Shown: positions 6,835 to 15,740, counted from the stretch's first letter. The stretch is DNA of 21,440 bases from JAEZDP01 sp044508265 (GCA_044508265.1 JBIQIB010000077.1:1-21440); one strand, 5' to 3'. Translations and numbers: made by a program. The notes: generated by a model from the sequence alone, not told the origin.

Positions 6835-6877
6835 GGACGTGGATGGCGTGCTCCGGGTATCGACCGCGTCCACGTCC
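6835..6877. repeat. Inverted repeat with 9-bp arms in the 6798-6964 spacer
   Basis: GGACGTGGA (6835-6843) and TCCACGTCC (6869-6877) are perfect complements separated by 25 nt. The spacer also has a 6-bp hairpin, CGCGCC/GGCGCG, at 6912-6928. Both lie between two minus-strand genes. The long loop suits a protein-binding site better than a terminator; role unknown. Confidence 0.5.
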
Positions 6878-6964
6878 CTGGGATGAGGCTGCCGATGCAC
6901 ACGTCGTGCCGCGCGCCGTTGCGGCGCGTGACACGGCGCAGGGGAGCAGGAGTGCCCGCGCGAT

Positions 6965-9931
6965 CTAGTCGCGCTCGTCGAGGAGGTAGGCGAGCAGGTC
7001 CGCCGTCTGTTGTGGCGACAGCGACGCCTCGAGCCCGTCGGGCATCATCGACCGCGTCTCGTTGCGCAGCGCGGCGATCTCGCGGCGAGGAATCGTCACG
7101 CGGCTGCCGAACGCCTGCACCAGCGTGATGGAGGCATCGGTTTCTTCGACGACAGCGCCGAAGACGCGCGACCCGTCGTGGCGCTCCACCTCGTACTGGA
7201 GGTAGGCCGGGTCCACCTTCCGGTTCGGGTCGAAGATGTCGATGAGCAGCCCCTCGCGTCCGTGCGTCCGGACGCCGAGCAGGTTCGGGCCGAGTTCCAC
7301 GCCGGCGCCGTCGAGGCGATGGCAGGCCGCGCACGTCTCGGCGAACACCGCGCGTCCGCGGGCGGCATCGCCCGGGAGGTTCAGCGCCTCCGTGTATCTG
7401 TCCACGACCTGCTGCCGCGACGAGGTGTCGAACTCCAGCAGCTCGCGGGCAAGGCCCGCCACCCCCGGATCGGCGTGGGTGATGAGCGACTGTGCCTGCC
7501 CGGCCGAGAGGTCGGCGACGGCCACCGTCCCCGCGCGGACCCCTTCGAGCAGGCGCAACGCCGTGGACGGACGCGCGGTGAGCAGGCCCACGGCTTCCTG
7601 TCGCAGCCGCGGCGTCAAGGCCGGCCACCGATCGAGCAGCGCGTCGATCACGGCGGGATGCGGGCGCGACCGCAGCGCCGCAAACGCCACGACCTGCAGT
7701 TCCTGGGGCTCGCGAGGGGTGAGGACGTCGAGGAACACCTCGTGATCCACGCGCGGGTCCCGCGCCAGCAACTCGACGGCCGTGACCCGACGGGCCGTCT
7801 CGACGTCGGGAGCCTGCGCCAGCGTCCGGGCCAGATCGAGGACCGGCTCGAGGCGGCGATCAGCATCCACGCGCGCGACGTCCACGTCGCCGTGGACGAA
7901 GCCGGCAAACAGCTCGCGCGCCCACACGAGCCGCACGCGATCGCCAGCCGCCGACCCCAGGGCGTCGACCGCGGCCGCTACCTCGTCCGGTCGTCCACGT
8001 GCGCCGATTGTCCGCAGCACCTGGCCGATGAACGCTTCTTCACCTGCCGTCGGCTGCCCCCGCCCGGCGGCGGTCAGCCCCTCGAGGGTCGGCACGAGCG
8101 GGTGCACCAGCGAGGTGGCGGCCGCGGCGCGCATCCACCTGTCGTCGCCGTCGCGATGCACGAGGCGCACGAACGCGCCGAGCACGTCGTCGTCGAACGG
8201 CAGGGCGCCGATGGTGAACGCCAGCTGGTAGCGCACGCGTGGTGAGGGATCGTCCACGCGCGCGAGCACCGCGGTACGCAGCGTGCCGTCGTCCACGAAG
8301 CGCTCCGCGAGCCGGACCGCATGCTCCCTCACGCCCTCGTCAGCGTCGTCGAGCGCGCGCCGGACGTGCGCCGCGCTCAGCCGCCCGAGACCCTGGAGGA
8401 CGTAGAGCGCGCGCACTCGCACGTGCGCGTCGGCCGCCTTTGCAGCCATTTCGAGGACGGCCGGGACGACGCCGATGTCCTGCCGCTCGTAGATGAGCCG
8501 TGCCGCCGTATCGCGCACCCAGCCGTTGGGATGAGCGAGGTAGGCCGCGAGCGCGTCTCCCGTGGCATCGGCGACGCCGGGCGTCACGGGACGCGCCGCG
8601 TCCTTCCGCACTACGCGATAGATGCGCCCGCGCGCGCTTCCGGCGCGGACGTCCTCGTCATTCAGGATCCCGTCCGGGATCGTCTTCGGGTCTTCGACGA
8701 TGAACCGGTGCATGTCCACGACGTAGAGGGCGCCGTCGGGGCCATTGGCGAAGTTGACGGGGCGGAACCAGACGCTCGTCGAGCGCAGGAACTCGGTCTG
8801 CTGCTCGCGCGCGGGGCGGACGCCCTTCAGCGGGATGCCGTCGGGCACCAGCGCCTTGCGATGGACGAGGTTGTTCGCGGGCTCGGCGACCACCGCGGTG
8901 CCGTAGTACTCCGCCGGCAGCGCGTCGCCGCGGTAGATCGTGAGGCTGCACGCCGAGGTGAAGTACCCCGACGGACGCCCGCCGTACTCGACGAGGCCCC
9001 GCACCTTGCCCGACGCGCGCCATTGCGTCCGCTGGACGCGCCACGCCTCGTCGGGGCTGACGCGGAACACGGGCGCCGCCGGGCCATCTTCGGGGATGTC
9101 GAGCATGGGCCGCGGCAGGTCGGCTGACGCGTTGCGCGCGACGTAGCGCTGGTCGTACATCGCGAGCATCAGGTGATTGGCGTTGCTCGAGACGAACCGC
9201 CGGCCGAAGTCGTCGAACGTCACACCGAACTGTCCGCCGCCCGTCTCCGGGCGCAGTTCCTCGGTGCGCGGGTCGAACGAGAAGTCGCGTCCGCGCAGGT
9301 CGTGCCGCCGTGCGAGGCCGGGCGCCGAGACCTGACCCCCGTTGCGCGACGTCGCGCCGTAGATGCGGTTGTCGAGTCCCCAGGCGAACCCGTTGACGAC
9401 CATGTCGGGCATCGGCTCGGGCACGGTGTTGCCGAAGCCCGTGTAGACGACGCGGCGGATGTCGGACTTTCCGTCGCCGTCGGTGTCCTTCAGGTACAGG
9501 ATGTCTGGCGACGCGGCGACGAAGAGGCCGCCGGCGTAGCTGAACGCGCCGGACGGCCACGGCAGATCGTCGGCAAACACCGTCGCGCGCTCGAAGTACC
9601 CGTCGCCGTCGGCGTCCTCCAGCAGGCTGATGCGTCCCGGATAGCGTCCCCTGTCGTGCGGGTAGTCAATCATCTCGACGACATAGAGCCGTCCGTGCTC
9701 GTCGAAGGTGATGGCGACCGGGCTCTGGATGTGCGGCTCGCTGGCCACCAGTTCCAGGCGGAGCGCCGGGTCGGCGAGCTCCAGCGCCTCGAGCGGCGCG
9801 GGCGACGCCGGCGCGCCGGGAGCAGGCGCGGGATCCTGAGCGGCGGCCGACAGGAGCACCGCCGCACAGGCGGCGCCGGCAAGCATCAGGGCGCCAGTGA
9901 GCACGAACTGCCGGGTGGGGCGTCGGAGCAT
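6965..9931 (-). CDS. PVC-type heme-binding CxxCH protein with HEAT repeats (1)
   Basis: A 988-residue exported protein combining three parts. After a signal peptide (residues 1-31, LTGALMLAGAACAAVLLSAAAQ) comes a beta-propeller of the membrane-bound dehydrogenase type (about 50-430: LRLELVASEPHIQSPVAI, GRLYVVEMIDYPHDRGRYPGR) with two calcium-type loops, DADGDGYFE and DTDGDGKSD. A helical HEAT-repeat region spans about 440-830. The C-terminus is a cytochrome-c-like domain with heme motif CAACH at 867-871 and a probable axial methionine in the MMPDGL motif (962-963). These proteins are common in Planctomycetes, Verrucomicrobia and Acidobacteriota, near sugar oxidoreductases and DUF1080 genes, and are thought to pass electrons from periplasmic oxidation; the exact substrate is not established. 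The start is supported by TAGGAT 7 nt upstream and the signal peptide. Divergent from the gene at 10009. Confidence 0.93.
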   Translation of the reverse strand: MLRRPTRQFVLTGALMLAGAACAAVLLSAAAQDPAPAPGAPASPAPLEALELADPALRLELVASEPHIQSPVAITFDEHGRLYVVEMIDYPHDRGRYPGRISLLEDADGDGYFERATVFADDLPWPSGAFSYAGGLFVAASPDILYLKDTDGDGKSDIRRVVYTGFGNTVPEPMPDMVVNGFAWGLDNRIYGATSRNGGQVSAPGLARRHDLRGRDFSFDPRTEELRPETGGGQFGVTFDDFGRRFVSSNANHLMLAMYDQRYVARNASADLPRPMLDIPEDGPAAPVFRVSPDEAWRVQRTQWRASGKVRGLVEYGGRPSGYFTSACSLTIYRGDALPAEYYGTAVVAEPANNLVHRKALVPDGIPLKGVRPAREQQTEFLRSTSVWFRPVNFANGPDGALYVVDMHRFIVEDPKTIPDGILNDEDVRAGSARGRIYRVVRKDAARPVTPGVADATGDALAAYLAHPNGWVRDTAARLIYERQDIGVVPAVLEMAAKAADAHVRVRALYVLQGLGRLSAAHVRRALDDADEGVREHAVRLAERFVDDGTLRTAVLARVDDPSPRVRYQLAFTIGALPFDDDVLGAFVRLVHRDGDDRWMRAAAATSLVHPLVPTLEGLTAAGRGQPTAGEEAFIGQVLRTIGARGRPDEVAAAVDALGSAAGDRVRLVWARELFAGFVHGDVDVARVDADRRLEPVLDLARTLAQAPDVETARRVTAVELLARDPRVDHEVFLDVLTPREPQELQVVAFAALRSRPHPAVIDALLDRWPALTPRLRQEAVGLLTARPSTALRLLEGVRAGTVAVADLSAGQAQSLITHADPGVAGLARELLEFDTSSRQQVVDRYTEALNLPGDAARGRAVFAETCAACHRLDGAGVELGPNLLGVRTHGREGLLIDIFDPNRKVDPAYLQYEVERHDGSRVFGAVVEETDASITLVQAFGSRVTIPRREIAALRNETRSMMPDGLEASLSPQQTADLLAYLLDERD

Positions 9932-9938
9932 CCCACAG

Positions 9939-9944
9939 ATCCTA
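9939..9944 (-). promoter_or_regulatory. Putative leaderless -10 of PVC-type gene 1 (TAGGAT)
   Basis: On the minus strand TAGGAT (4/6 match) ends 7 nt before the ATG at 9931. Only GTGGG, no clear AGGAGG, lies in between. Fits the leaderless layout; no convincing -35 was found. Confidence 0.45.
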
Positions 9945-9996
9945 ATGCCTGCCGCCGTTGCGGCCTGCGACGGCTGATCGCGTCCGGCGAATCGTT

Positions 9997-10002
9997 TACC
10001 CT
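9997..10002 (+). promoter_or_regulatory. Putative leaderless -10 of the EEP-family lipoprotein gene (TACCCT)
   Basis: TACCCT ends exactly 6 nt before the ATG at 10009 and no Shine-Dalgarno is present. It supports this ATG over the later one at 10057. The hexamer alone is weak. Confidence 0.4.
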
Positions 10003-10008
10003 CCTGCG

Positions 10009-10989
10009 ATGCGAAGTCCGGTATGCATCGTGACTCACGACGGCTGGTTTCGGCTCATGTTGACGCTGCTCGCGGCATGTCTGCCCGTCGTCGCGGGCTG
10101 CGCGCCAGAGCCGGATCCGCCGCAACCTGACGTGGTGCGCGTGATGACCTTCAACATGTGGGTCGGCGGCGAGGCGGGAGGGCAGCCGCTCGAGCAGAGC
10201 GCCCGGGTGGTCCAGGCGTCGGGGGCCGACATCGTCGGTCTGCAGGAGACGCGCGGGCGCGAGCGGGACGGGCAGCGGCCCGACGAGGGCGCGCGTCTCG
10301 CGTCGCTGCTTGGCTGGCACCACTTCGACCAGGGCGAGGGGCGGGCGATCGTGAGCCGCTGGCCGTTCGAGTCGGAGCAGGACGATGGCGCAGGCGTCGT
10401 GGTGCGGATGCCGTCCGGACGACAGCTGCACGTGTTCAACGTGCATCTGGCGCACGCCCCGTATCAGCCGTACCAGCTGCTGGGCATCCCGTATGAAGGG
10501 GCACCGTTTCTGACCACGGCCGACGAGTTGATAGCGGCGGCCGTCGAGGCTCGCGGCGCCCAGCTCGAGACCGTGCTCGCGCGCGTCCGGCCGCTCGTGG
10601 CCGCCGGCGAGGCCGTGGTGCTGACGGGCGACTTCAACGAGCCGTCGCACCTCGACTGGACCGAGGAGGCCGCCGCCGCGGGCGTGGTCCCGATGGCCGT
10701 CGCCTACCCGTCGTCACGCGCGGTATGGGATGCGGGGCTGCGTGACGCATTCCGCGCCGTGCATCCCGACGAAGTCGCACGCCCCGGATGGACCTGGACG
10801 CCGACGACGGCGCCCGACGACCCGAAGGACCGGCACGATCGTATCGACTTCGTGCATGCCGCCGGCGTGGAGATCGTCGAGGCGGAAGTCGTCGGCGAGA
10901 ACCCGCCGGCGGCCGACGTCGTGGTGCGGCTGTGGCCGTCCGATCACCGTGCCGTCGTCGCGACGCTCGCCGTCCCGGCGCCCCGGTGA
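10009..10989 (+). CDS. Endonuclease/exonuclease/phosphatase-family lipoprotein
   Basis: A 326-residue exported hydrolase of the DNase I-like (EEP) superfamily. A lipoprotein signal is visible: the hydrophobic LTLLAACLPVVAG followed by Cys31, so it is probably membrane-anchored outside the cytoplasm. Metal and phosphate site residues are all present: Asn49 in MTFNMW, Glu80 in GLQETRG, His146 in FNVHLAH, Asp208 and Asn210 in LTGDFNEPSHLDW, the RIDFVHA aspartate, and Asp312-His313 in SDHRAV. The YQPYQLLGIPYEGAPF segment is shared by a subgroup of exported EEP proteins. Substrate may be a phosphodiester or phosphomonoester; unknown. A shorter start at 10057 would keep most of the lipoprotein signal. 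The exported oxidoreductase begins 32 nt after the stop, in the same direction. Confidence 0.9.
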   Translation: MRSPVCIVTHDGWFRLMLTLLAACLPVVAGCAPEPDPPQPDVVRVMTFNMWVGGEAGGQPLEQSARVVQASGADIVGLQETRGRERDGQRPDEGARLASLLGWHHFDQGEGRAIVSRWPFESEQDDGAGVVVRMPSGRQLHVFNVHLAHAPYQPYQLLGIPYEGAPFLTTADELIAAAVEARGAQLETVLARVRPLVAAGEAVVLTGDFNEPSHLDWTEEAAAAGVVPMAVAYPSSRAVWDAGLRDAFRAVHPDEVARPGWTWTPTTAPDDPKDRHDRIDFVHAAGVEIVEAEVVGENPPAADVVVRLWPSDHRAVVATLAVPAPR

Positions 10990-11009
10990 CGGCCGGGCCG
11001 CGCGCCGCC

Positions 11010-11015
11010 TATAAT
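11010..11015 (+). promoter_or_regulatory. Consensus -10 TATAAT of the exported oxidoreductase gene, likely leaderless
   Basis: A perfect TATAAT ends 6 nt before the ATG at 11022. A GTGACG at 10986-10991 (4/6 match to -35, 18-nt spacing) overlaps the stop codon of the preceding gene. With this geometry transcription would begin at or next to the start codon. No Shine-Dalgarno is present. Confidence 0.7.
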
Positions 11016-11021
11016 CCGCGC

Positions 11022-12326
11022 ATGTCGCCAAGCCTTCCTCCAGTCTCGCGCCGCGTGTTCCTCGGGACGGCCGCGGGTCTCGCCACCGCCGCCATCCATC
11101 GTCCGTCGTTTGCCAGCCAGGCAGCGCCGCCCAGCGACCAGATCGTGCTCGGCATGATCGGCGTCGGAGGGATGGGCGTGAACCGCCTCAACGGCTTCCT
11201 CAAGGAACCGGACGTCCGCATCGGCGCCATCTGCGACGTCGACCGCCGTCATGTGGACCGTGCGATCGGCATCGTCGAGGCCGCGGGCCAGGCGCGCCCC
11301 GACGCCTACGGTGACTTCCGCCGGCTGCTCGAGCGGCCGGACATCGACGCCGTCGTGGTGGTGACGCCGGACCACTGGCACGCGATTCCGACGGTGCGCG
11401 CGTTCGAGGCCGGCAAGGACGTGTTCGTCGAGAAGCCCCTGAGCTACAGCGTCGCGGAAGGCCGCGCCATGGCCGACGGCTCGCTGCGCTACCAGCGCGT
11501 GACGCAGATGGGCAACCACATCCACAACACGGGGCCGAACTACCGGCGCGTGGTGGAGCTCGTGCGATCGGGCAATCTCGGACGCATCACGCGGGTGCAG
11601 GCGTGGATCGTGTTCAACCCCGACGCCATCAGCAACGACGAGCCGCCGACGGTGCCGCCGGAGCTGGACTACGACTTCTGGCTGGGGCCGGCGCCGAAGC
11701 GCCCGTACCATCCGCTGCGGTCGCACTTCACGTACCGCCACTTCTGGGATTACTCGGGCGGCACCTTCATCGACTTCTGGTGCCACATCATCGACGTGGC
11801 GATGTGGGCGCTCGACCTGCCCGCGCCGCTCAGCGTCTCGGCGACCGGCGCGCGCTACCTCCTGGACGACATCACCGAGACGCCCGACACGATGGAGTCG
11901 CTCCTCGAGTTCCCCGACCTGATGCTGTCGTTCAGCATGCGGCAGAAGCCGCTCACGGGCTTCGAGCACATGGGCGGCATCGGGTGCGTCTTCGAAGGCT
12001 CCGAGGCGACGCTCGTGACCAACTACTCGCAGCACGAGGTCTACGTGAAGGGCAAGCGCGTCGAAGACTTCCCGCGGCCCGACCCGAGCATCCCCGACTC
12101 GCCGGGCCACCTGCGCGAGTTCCTCGACGCGATCAAGTCGCGCAACCTCGAGACGACCTGCAACCTGCGCTACGGCCACCGCCTCACCAAGCTGGGCCTG
12201 CTCGCGAACATCTCGCACCGGACCGGCCGGCGTCTCCACTGGGACGACGAGAAGGAGCGCGTGCGCGACGACCGCGAGGCGAACCGGCTGCTGCGCCGCG
12301 AGTTCCGCAAGCCGTACAAGCTCTGA
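11022..12326 (+). CDS. Tat-exported Gfo/Idh/MocA-family oxidoreductase
   Basis: A 434-residue NAD(P)-dependent sugar oxidoreductase-type protein. The Tat signal SRRVFLG is at residues 9-15, followed by a hydrophobic stretch and a likely cleavage near residue 33, so a folded, cofactor-loaded enzyme is exported, as with glucose-fructose oxidoreductase. The Rossmann nucleotide site is IGVGGMG (46-52) with an acidic CDVD at 71-74; TPDHWHA (115-121) and EKPLS (137-141, Lys138) are the usual cofactor/active-site motifs. The catalytic helix contains YSGGTFIDFWCHIIDVAMW, with the expected Asp, His and Asp. Length fits exported family members common in Planctomycetes and Acidobacteriota. It may oxidise C3 of a glycoside for the DUF1080 hydrolase; that link is inference. 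ATG at 11022 is chosen for the Tat signal and the promoter; the frame is open upstream to 10788. A strong hairpin follows. Confidence 0.95.
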   Translation: MSPSLPPVSRRVFLGTAAGLATAAIHRPSFASQAAPPSDQIVLGMIGVGGMGVNRLNGFLKEPDVRIGAICDVDRRHVDRAIGIVEAAGQARPDAYGDFRRLLERPDIDAVVVVTPDHWHAIPTVRAFEAGKDVFVEKPLSYSVAEGRAMADGSLRYQRVTQMGNHIHNTGPNYRRVVELVRSGNLGRITRVQAWIVFNPDAISNDEPPTVPPELDYDFWLGPAPKRPYHPLRSHFTYRHFWDYSGGTFIDFWCHIIDVAMWALDLPAPLSVSATGARYLLDDITETPDTMESLLEFPDLMLSFSMRQKPLTGFEHMGGIGCVFEGSEATLVTNYSQHEVYVKGKRVEDFPRPDPSIPDSPGHLREFLDAIKSRNLETTCNLRYGHRLTKLGLLANISHRTGRRLHWDDEKERVRDDREANRLLRREFRKPYKL

Positions 12327-12356
12327 CCGACGGCGGTCGGACGAGCGCAGACACGA

Positions 12357-12385
12357 CAAGGGCGCGCCTCCCTGGCGCGCCCTTG
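12357..12385. terminator. Bidirectional hairpin terminator, 12-bp perfect stem
   Basis: CAAGGGCGCGCC (12357-12368) and GGCGCGCCCTTG (12374-12385) are perfect complements with a 5-nt loop, between two convergent genes (stops at 12326 and 12391). The stem edge AAGG/CCTT gives a short U-containing tail in both directions, but there is no long T-run. It probably ends transcription of both genes. Confidence 0.8.
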
Positions 12386-12390
12386 CTGCA

Positions 12391-15300
12391 TCAGCGTCCT
12401 GACGAGGCGTTCGCGCGGTCGACGGGGTCGGGCAGCGATTCGAGGAAGGCGACGAGGTCGGCCAGCTCGTCGGGCGCCAGCATCCTGTCGAGGCCCGGCG
12501 GCATCATCGACACGCCGATGGGCTCGATAGCGGTCACCTCCGACCGCGGCAGGCGGACCGACGAGCCCGGCGCCTCGTGCACCACGACGCTGTCGCCACC
12601 CTGCTCGTCGAGGATGCCCGTATGCGTGCCGGTGGCCGTCTGCACGCGGTACGTGTCGTACTCGCGCGCGAAGCTCGCGCTCGGGAAGAGGATTGCCTCG
12701 ATGATGTCGTGCCGCGATCGGATGTCGCCGATGGTCGTCAGGTCGGGGCCGAAACGCTCGCCGTTGCCGCCCACGGCATGGCACGTCGAGCAGAGGGACT
12801 TGCCGAAGAACAAACGGCGTCCGCTGTCGATGTCGCCGCGGCCGAGCGTGGCCTCCACTTCCTGGAGCCGTGCGAGCCGCGCGGCCTGCCTGTCGCGCAG
12901 CGTCTGGAGCAGCGCCTGACCTTCGGGGCCGCCCTGATCCGGGAAGCCTTCCACGAGCGCCCGGACGTCGTTCTCGGCCAGCGTGTCGAGGTGCTCGGCG
13001 TTGGCGCCGAGCGCCGCCGTCAGCGCGCGTCCCACGTCGGCGCTCGTGGCGCCGGTGAACGCGTCCACGAGCCGCGGCAGCAGGAACGCATCCGCCGACG
13101 CGACGTGGTCGCGCGCGAGCGTCACGAGCTGTGCGTCGGTCAGCGCCGCGCGTGTCAGGACGTGCGCGGCGAGCTGCCGTCGCGGCGGGTCGTTGGCGGG
13201 CGGCAGCTGCGCCGTGACCAGCGCGAACCAGTCGTCCGGCAGTGGACGTTCGCCGCTGACGAGCACGCCCATCGCGTCGAGGCGCAGCGGCAGGGGCGTC
13301 GCCGACGCATTCGCCAGCCGTGTCAGCGCCGGGTCGAGCGCGCGGAGACCGCGCGACTCGACGAGCTGCATCAGGCGGCGCTGCACCGTGGCGTCGCCGC
13401 GCTCGACCCACGATCCGATGCCGGCGATCCACGAGGCGGGGAAGTCTGCCTCGCGGCAGTTCTCCATGACCTGGATCATCCGGAGACGGTCGTCGGGTGA
13501 TGCCCCCGGCGCGTTCAGCCGATCCAGCACCAGCGTCTGCACGCCGGACTGCGAACAGAAGGTGGCCAGCAGGCCGTCGACGTCGAGGTTGGTCGCGGCC
13601 GCTGCCGAATCGGCGTCGAGACGGGCCGTCAGGAACGCCGTCATCATGTCGGCCCACTCCGGCCGGTGCGACGCCACCCACACGCCCGTCTCCCAGAGCT
13701 CCGGCGCGTCGTCGGCGAGGAAGGCCGCCAGCTGCACCCGCGTCAGCGGCGACGGCCGCCGCTGGTCGAGCGCTATCAGCGCGACCTTGCGCACGGCCCC
13801 CGACGAGTGCTCGAGCGCACGGGTGAGCGCCGGCGCGGCGTCCAGGCCGATGAGCGCGTGCGTGATGGCATGCTCGACGAAGCGATCGGCGGGGCGCGCT
13901 GCCGCCGCGATGAGGGCCTCTGCGCTCGACGCCCGGCCGATCTGTCCGATCGCCGTCGCTGCCTGTCGACGGACGGCGGGTGCGTCGTCGGATTGCACCA
14001 GCCGCTCGAGCCGCGGCAGTGCCTCGGCCTCGCGTGCGAGGCCGCTGGCGCGCGCGGCTGCGACGCGCACCACGGCGCGAGGATCGTCGAGCGCCGCGTG
14101 CACCGCGGCCCGCGCCGCCGGCGTGTCGATGCGATGCAGGGCGAACACCGCGAGCGCGCCGGCCTCGTCGTCGGCCGCCGGGCCGATGGCGGACAGCGGC
14201 GCGACGGCCGGAGCGCCGAGCGCGACGAGCCGCTCGAGCGCTGCATCGCGTACGGCGGCACTCGGATCGGAGAGGGCCTTCGCCGCGGCGTCAGGTGACG
14301 CCGACGCCAGCGCCTGGATGCGCGCCCACGGCTGGCCGGCGTCAGGCGCGTCCAGCTTGCGGATCCTGTAGATGCCGCCTTCGACCTCGGGCTTGGCCAC
14401 GCGCGACAGCGGGCATCCCTTGATGAACCAGCCGCCCGTCTCGATGACGAGCAGGCTGCCGTCGGCATCCTCCATGACGTCTGTCGGATGCGTGTCGCCG
14501 CTGGTGGACGTCATGAACGGCTCGTCCTCGGTGCTGTAGGTCGCGCCGTCGGTCGAGACGACGTGGCGCATCACGCGGCCCGTGTTGAACTGCGCCGAGA
14601 ACAGGTTGCCGCGGTACGCGTCGCCGAACGCCGCGCCGCGATAGCGCATCAGCCCCGAGTGCGCGACGCGCGCGAGCCTCGTCATGGGCGGCATCAGCGG
14701 GCCGGTGAGCGGCAGCGCGTCGTCGGCGATCACCTGGTGCGGCTTGGGGTACACGCCGCCTTCGACCCAGTGCATCAGCGCATCGCGCAGCCCGTCGCGC
14801 GGGTCGATGAAGTACGTCATGGTCCCGATGGTGTCGCCCGTGGCCATGAAGGCGATCTCGACGGCGTTGTCGAAGCCGCCGCCCGAGATCCACTCCAGGC
14901 CGGTGCCGTCGGGACGCACGCGCCAGATGCGCGCGCCGGCGCCCTTCACGACGTCGCCTTCCTTCCGACGAATCGAGAACCCGCGCCGTGCGTCGGTGAT
15001 GTAGAGCCATCCGTCGGGATGGAAGAACGGGCCGCCCATCGCGGCGCCGTTCACGTTCAGCGTCCAGCCGGTGAGCACGACCTCGCGCTCGTCGGCCACG
15101 CCGTCGCCCGTCGTGTCGCGCAGGCGGAGCAGGTCGGGCGCCGCCGCCACGAAGAGGTCGTCGCCGACGACGGCACCACCCATGGGGAAGGGCAGCCTGT
15201 CGGCGAAGATGTGGCTGGCGTCGTACACGCCGTCGCCGTCGCGGTCCTCGAGCAGCCGGATGTGATACGAGGGCTCCGCCAGCATCTCCTCGGTCGTCAT

Positions 15301-15639
15301 CGTGTTCGGCTCGGTCGACTCGAAGACGTAGAGCCGGCCCTCGCCCGCGGGCGTCACGAACATCGGGTACGACAGCAGGTCGCTGCCGGCGACGCGTTCG
15401 ATCACGAAGCCGTCGGGCACGTGCAGGTGCGTGGGCCGCGAGGGGCTGCTGCTCGCGCGCGCCTGCGAGGCGGCGGCATGCCAGCCGTGCGTCGGGCACA
15501 GCAGGCGCGTGGCTGTCGGTGTCGGGATGCGCGTCGCCGTCACGTCGGGGGCGTGGAGGGCGGCGAGCACGAGAGCGGTCAGGAGCAGTGTGCGCATCGG
15601 CAAGTGACGCAGCCCGGCGCGGCCGGGTTGCGGGAGCAT
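12391..15639 (-). CDS. PVC-type heme-binding CxxCH protein with HEAT repeats (2)
   Basis: A 1082-residue exported protein with the same layout as the one at 6965: signal peptide (RTLLLTALVLAALHAPDVTA), beta-propeller dehydrogenase-like region (about 70-430: HVPDGFVIERVAGSDLLSYP, RLLEDRDGDGVYDA, DTTGDGVADE), a long HEAT-repeat region (about 435-900) and a C-terminal heme domain with CSTCH at 950-954 and a probable axial methionine in SMMPPGL (1045-1046). The FIKGCPLSR segment around residue 410 is typical of the longer variants of this family. It probably moves electrons outside the cytoplasm. Start: ATG 15639 has TATCCT 8 nt upstream and could be leaderless; ATG 15597 gives a more compact signal peptide but has no Shine-Dalgarno. 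Convergent with the exported oxidoreductase and divergent from the gene at 15741. Confidence 0.92.
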   Translation of the reverse strand: MLPQPGRAGLRHLPMRTLLLTALVLAALHAPDVTATRIPTPTATRLLCPTHGWHAAASQARASSSPSRPTHLHVPDGFVIERVAGSDLLSYPMFVTPAGEGRLYVFESTEPNTMTTEEMLAEPSYHIRLLEDRDGDGVYDASHIFADRLPFPMGGAVVGDDLFVAAAPDLLRLRDTTGDGVADEREVVLTGWTLNVNGAAMGGPFFHPDGWLYITDARRGFSIRRKEGDVVKGAGARIWRVRPDGTGLEWISGGGFDNAVEIAFMATGDTIGTMTYFIDPRDGLRDALMHWVEGGVYPKPHQVIADDALPLTGPLMPPMTRLARVAHSGLMRYRGAAFGDAYRGNLFSAQFNTGRVMRHVVSTDGATYSTEDEPFMTSTSGDTHPTDVMEDADGSLLVIETGGWFIKGCPLSRVAKPEVEGGIYRIRKLDAPDAGQPWARIQALASASPDAAAKALSDPSAAVRDAALERLVALGAPAVAPLSAIGPAADDEAGALAVFALHRIDTPAARAAVHAALDDPRAVVRVAAARASGLAREAEALPRLERLVQSDDAPAVRRQAATAIGQIGRASSAEALIAAAARPADRFVEHAITHALIGLDAAPALTRALEHSSGAVRKVALIALDQRRPSPLTRVQLAAFLADDAPELWETGVWVASHRPEWADMMTAFLTARLDADSAAAATNLDVDGLLATFCSQSGVQTLVLDRLNAPGASPDDRLRMIQVMENCREADFPASWIAGIGSWVERGDATVQRRLMQLVESRGLRALDPALTRLANASATPLPLRLDAMGVLVSGERPLPDDWFALVTAQLPPANDPPRRQLAAHVLTRAALTDAQLVTLARDHVASADAFLLPRLVDAFTGATSADVGRALTAALGANAEHLDTLAENDVRALVEGFPDQGGPEGQALLQTLRDRQAARLARLQEVEATLGRGDIDSGRRLFFGKSLCSTCHAVGGNGERFGPDLTTIGDIRSRHDIIEAILFPSASFAREYDTYRVQTATGTHTGILDEQGGDSVVVHEAPGSSVRLPRSEVTAIEPIGVSMMPPGLDRMLAPDELADLVAFLESLPDPVDRANASSGR

Positions 15640-15647
15640 GTGCGGGG

Positions 15648-15653
15648 AGGATA
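15648..15653 (-). promoter_or_regulatory. Putative leaderless -10 of PVC-type gene 2 (TATCCT)
   Basis: On the minus strand TATCCT (4/6 match) ends 8 nt before the ATG at 15639. It favours that start over the ATG at 15597. No clear -35. Confidence 0.4.
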
Positions 15654-15740
15654 CCGTGCCTCGACGGCCGCGTCATGTGTGCAACGCGAGCCTGTCCTGC
15701 ATGGCGCGGGACGAAACAGGACGTGGAGGGTAGCCGGGAC

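Noticed and set aside
7010..8245. 411-codon plus-strand frame
   Set aside because: Antisense to the HEAT and heme region of heme protein 1; Arg-rich with no motif.
10944..12359. 471-codon minus-strand frame
   Set aside because: Exactly antisense to the exported oxidoreductase, which has a Tat signal and all family motifs; the antisense protein has no recognisable domain.
15690..15722. GTCCTG/CAGGAC inverted repeat between heme protein 2 and the gene at 15741
   Set aside because: Only 6-bp arms with a long loop, expected by chance in GC-rich DNA.
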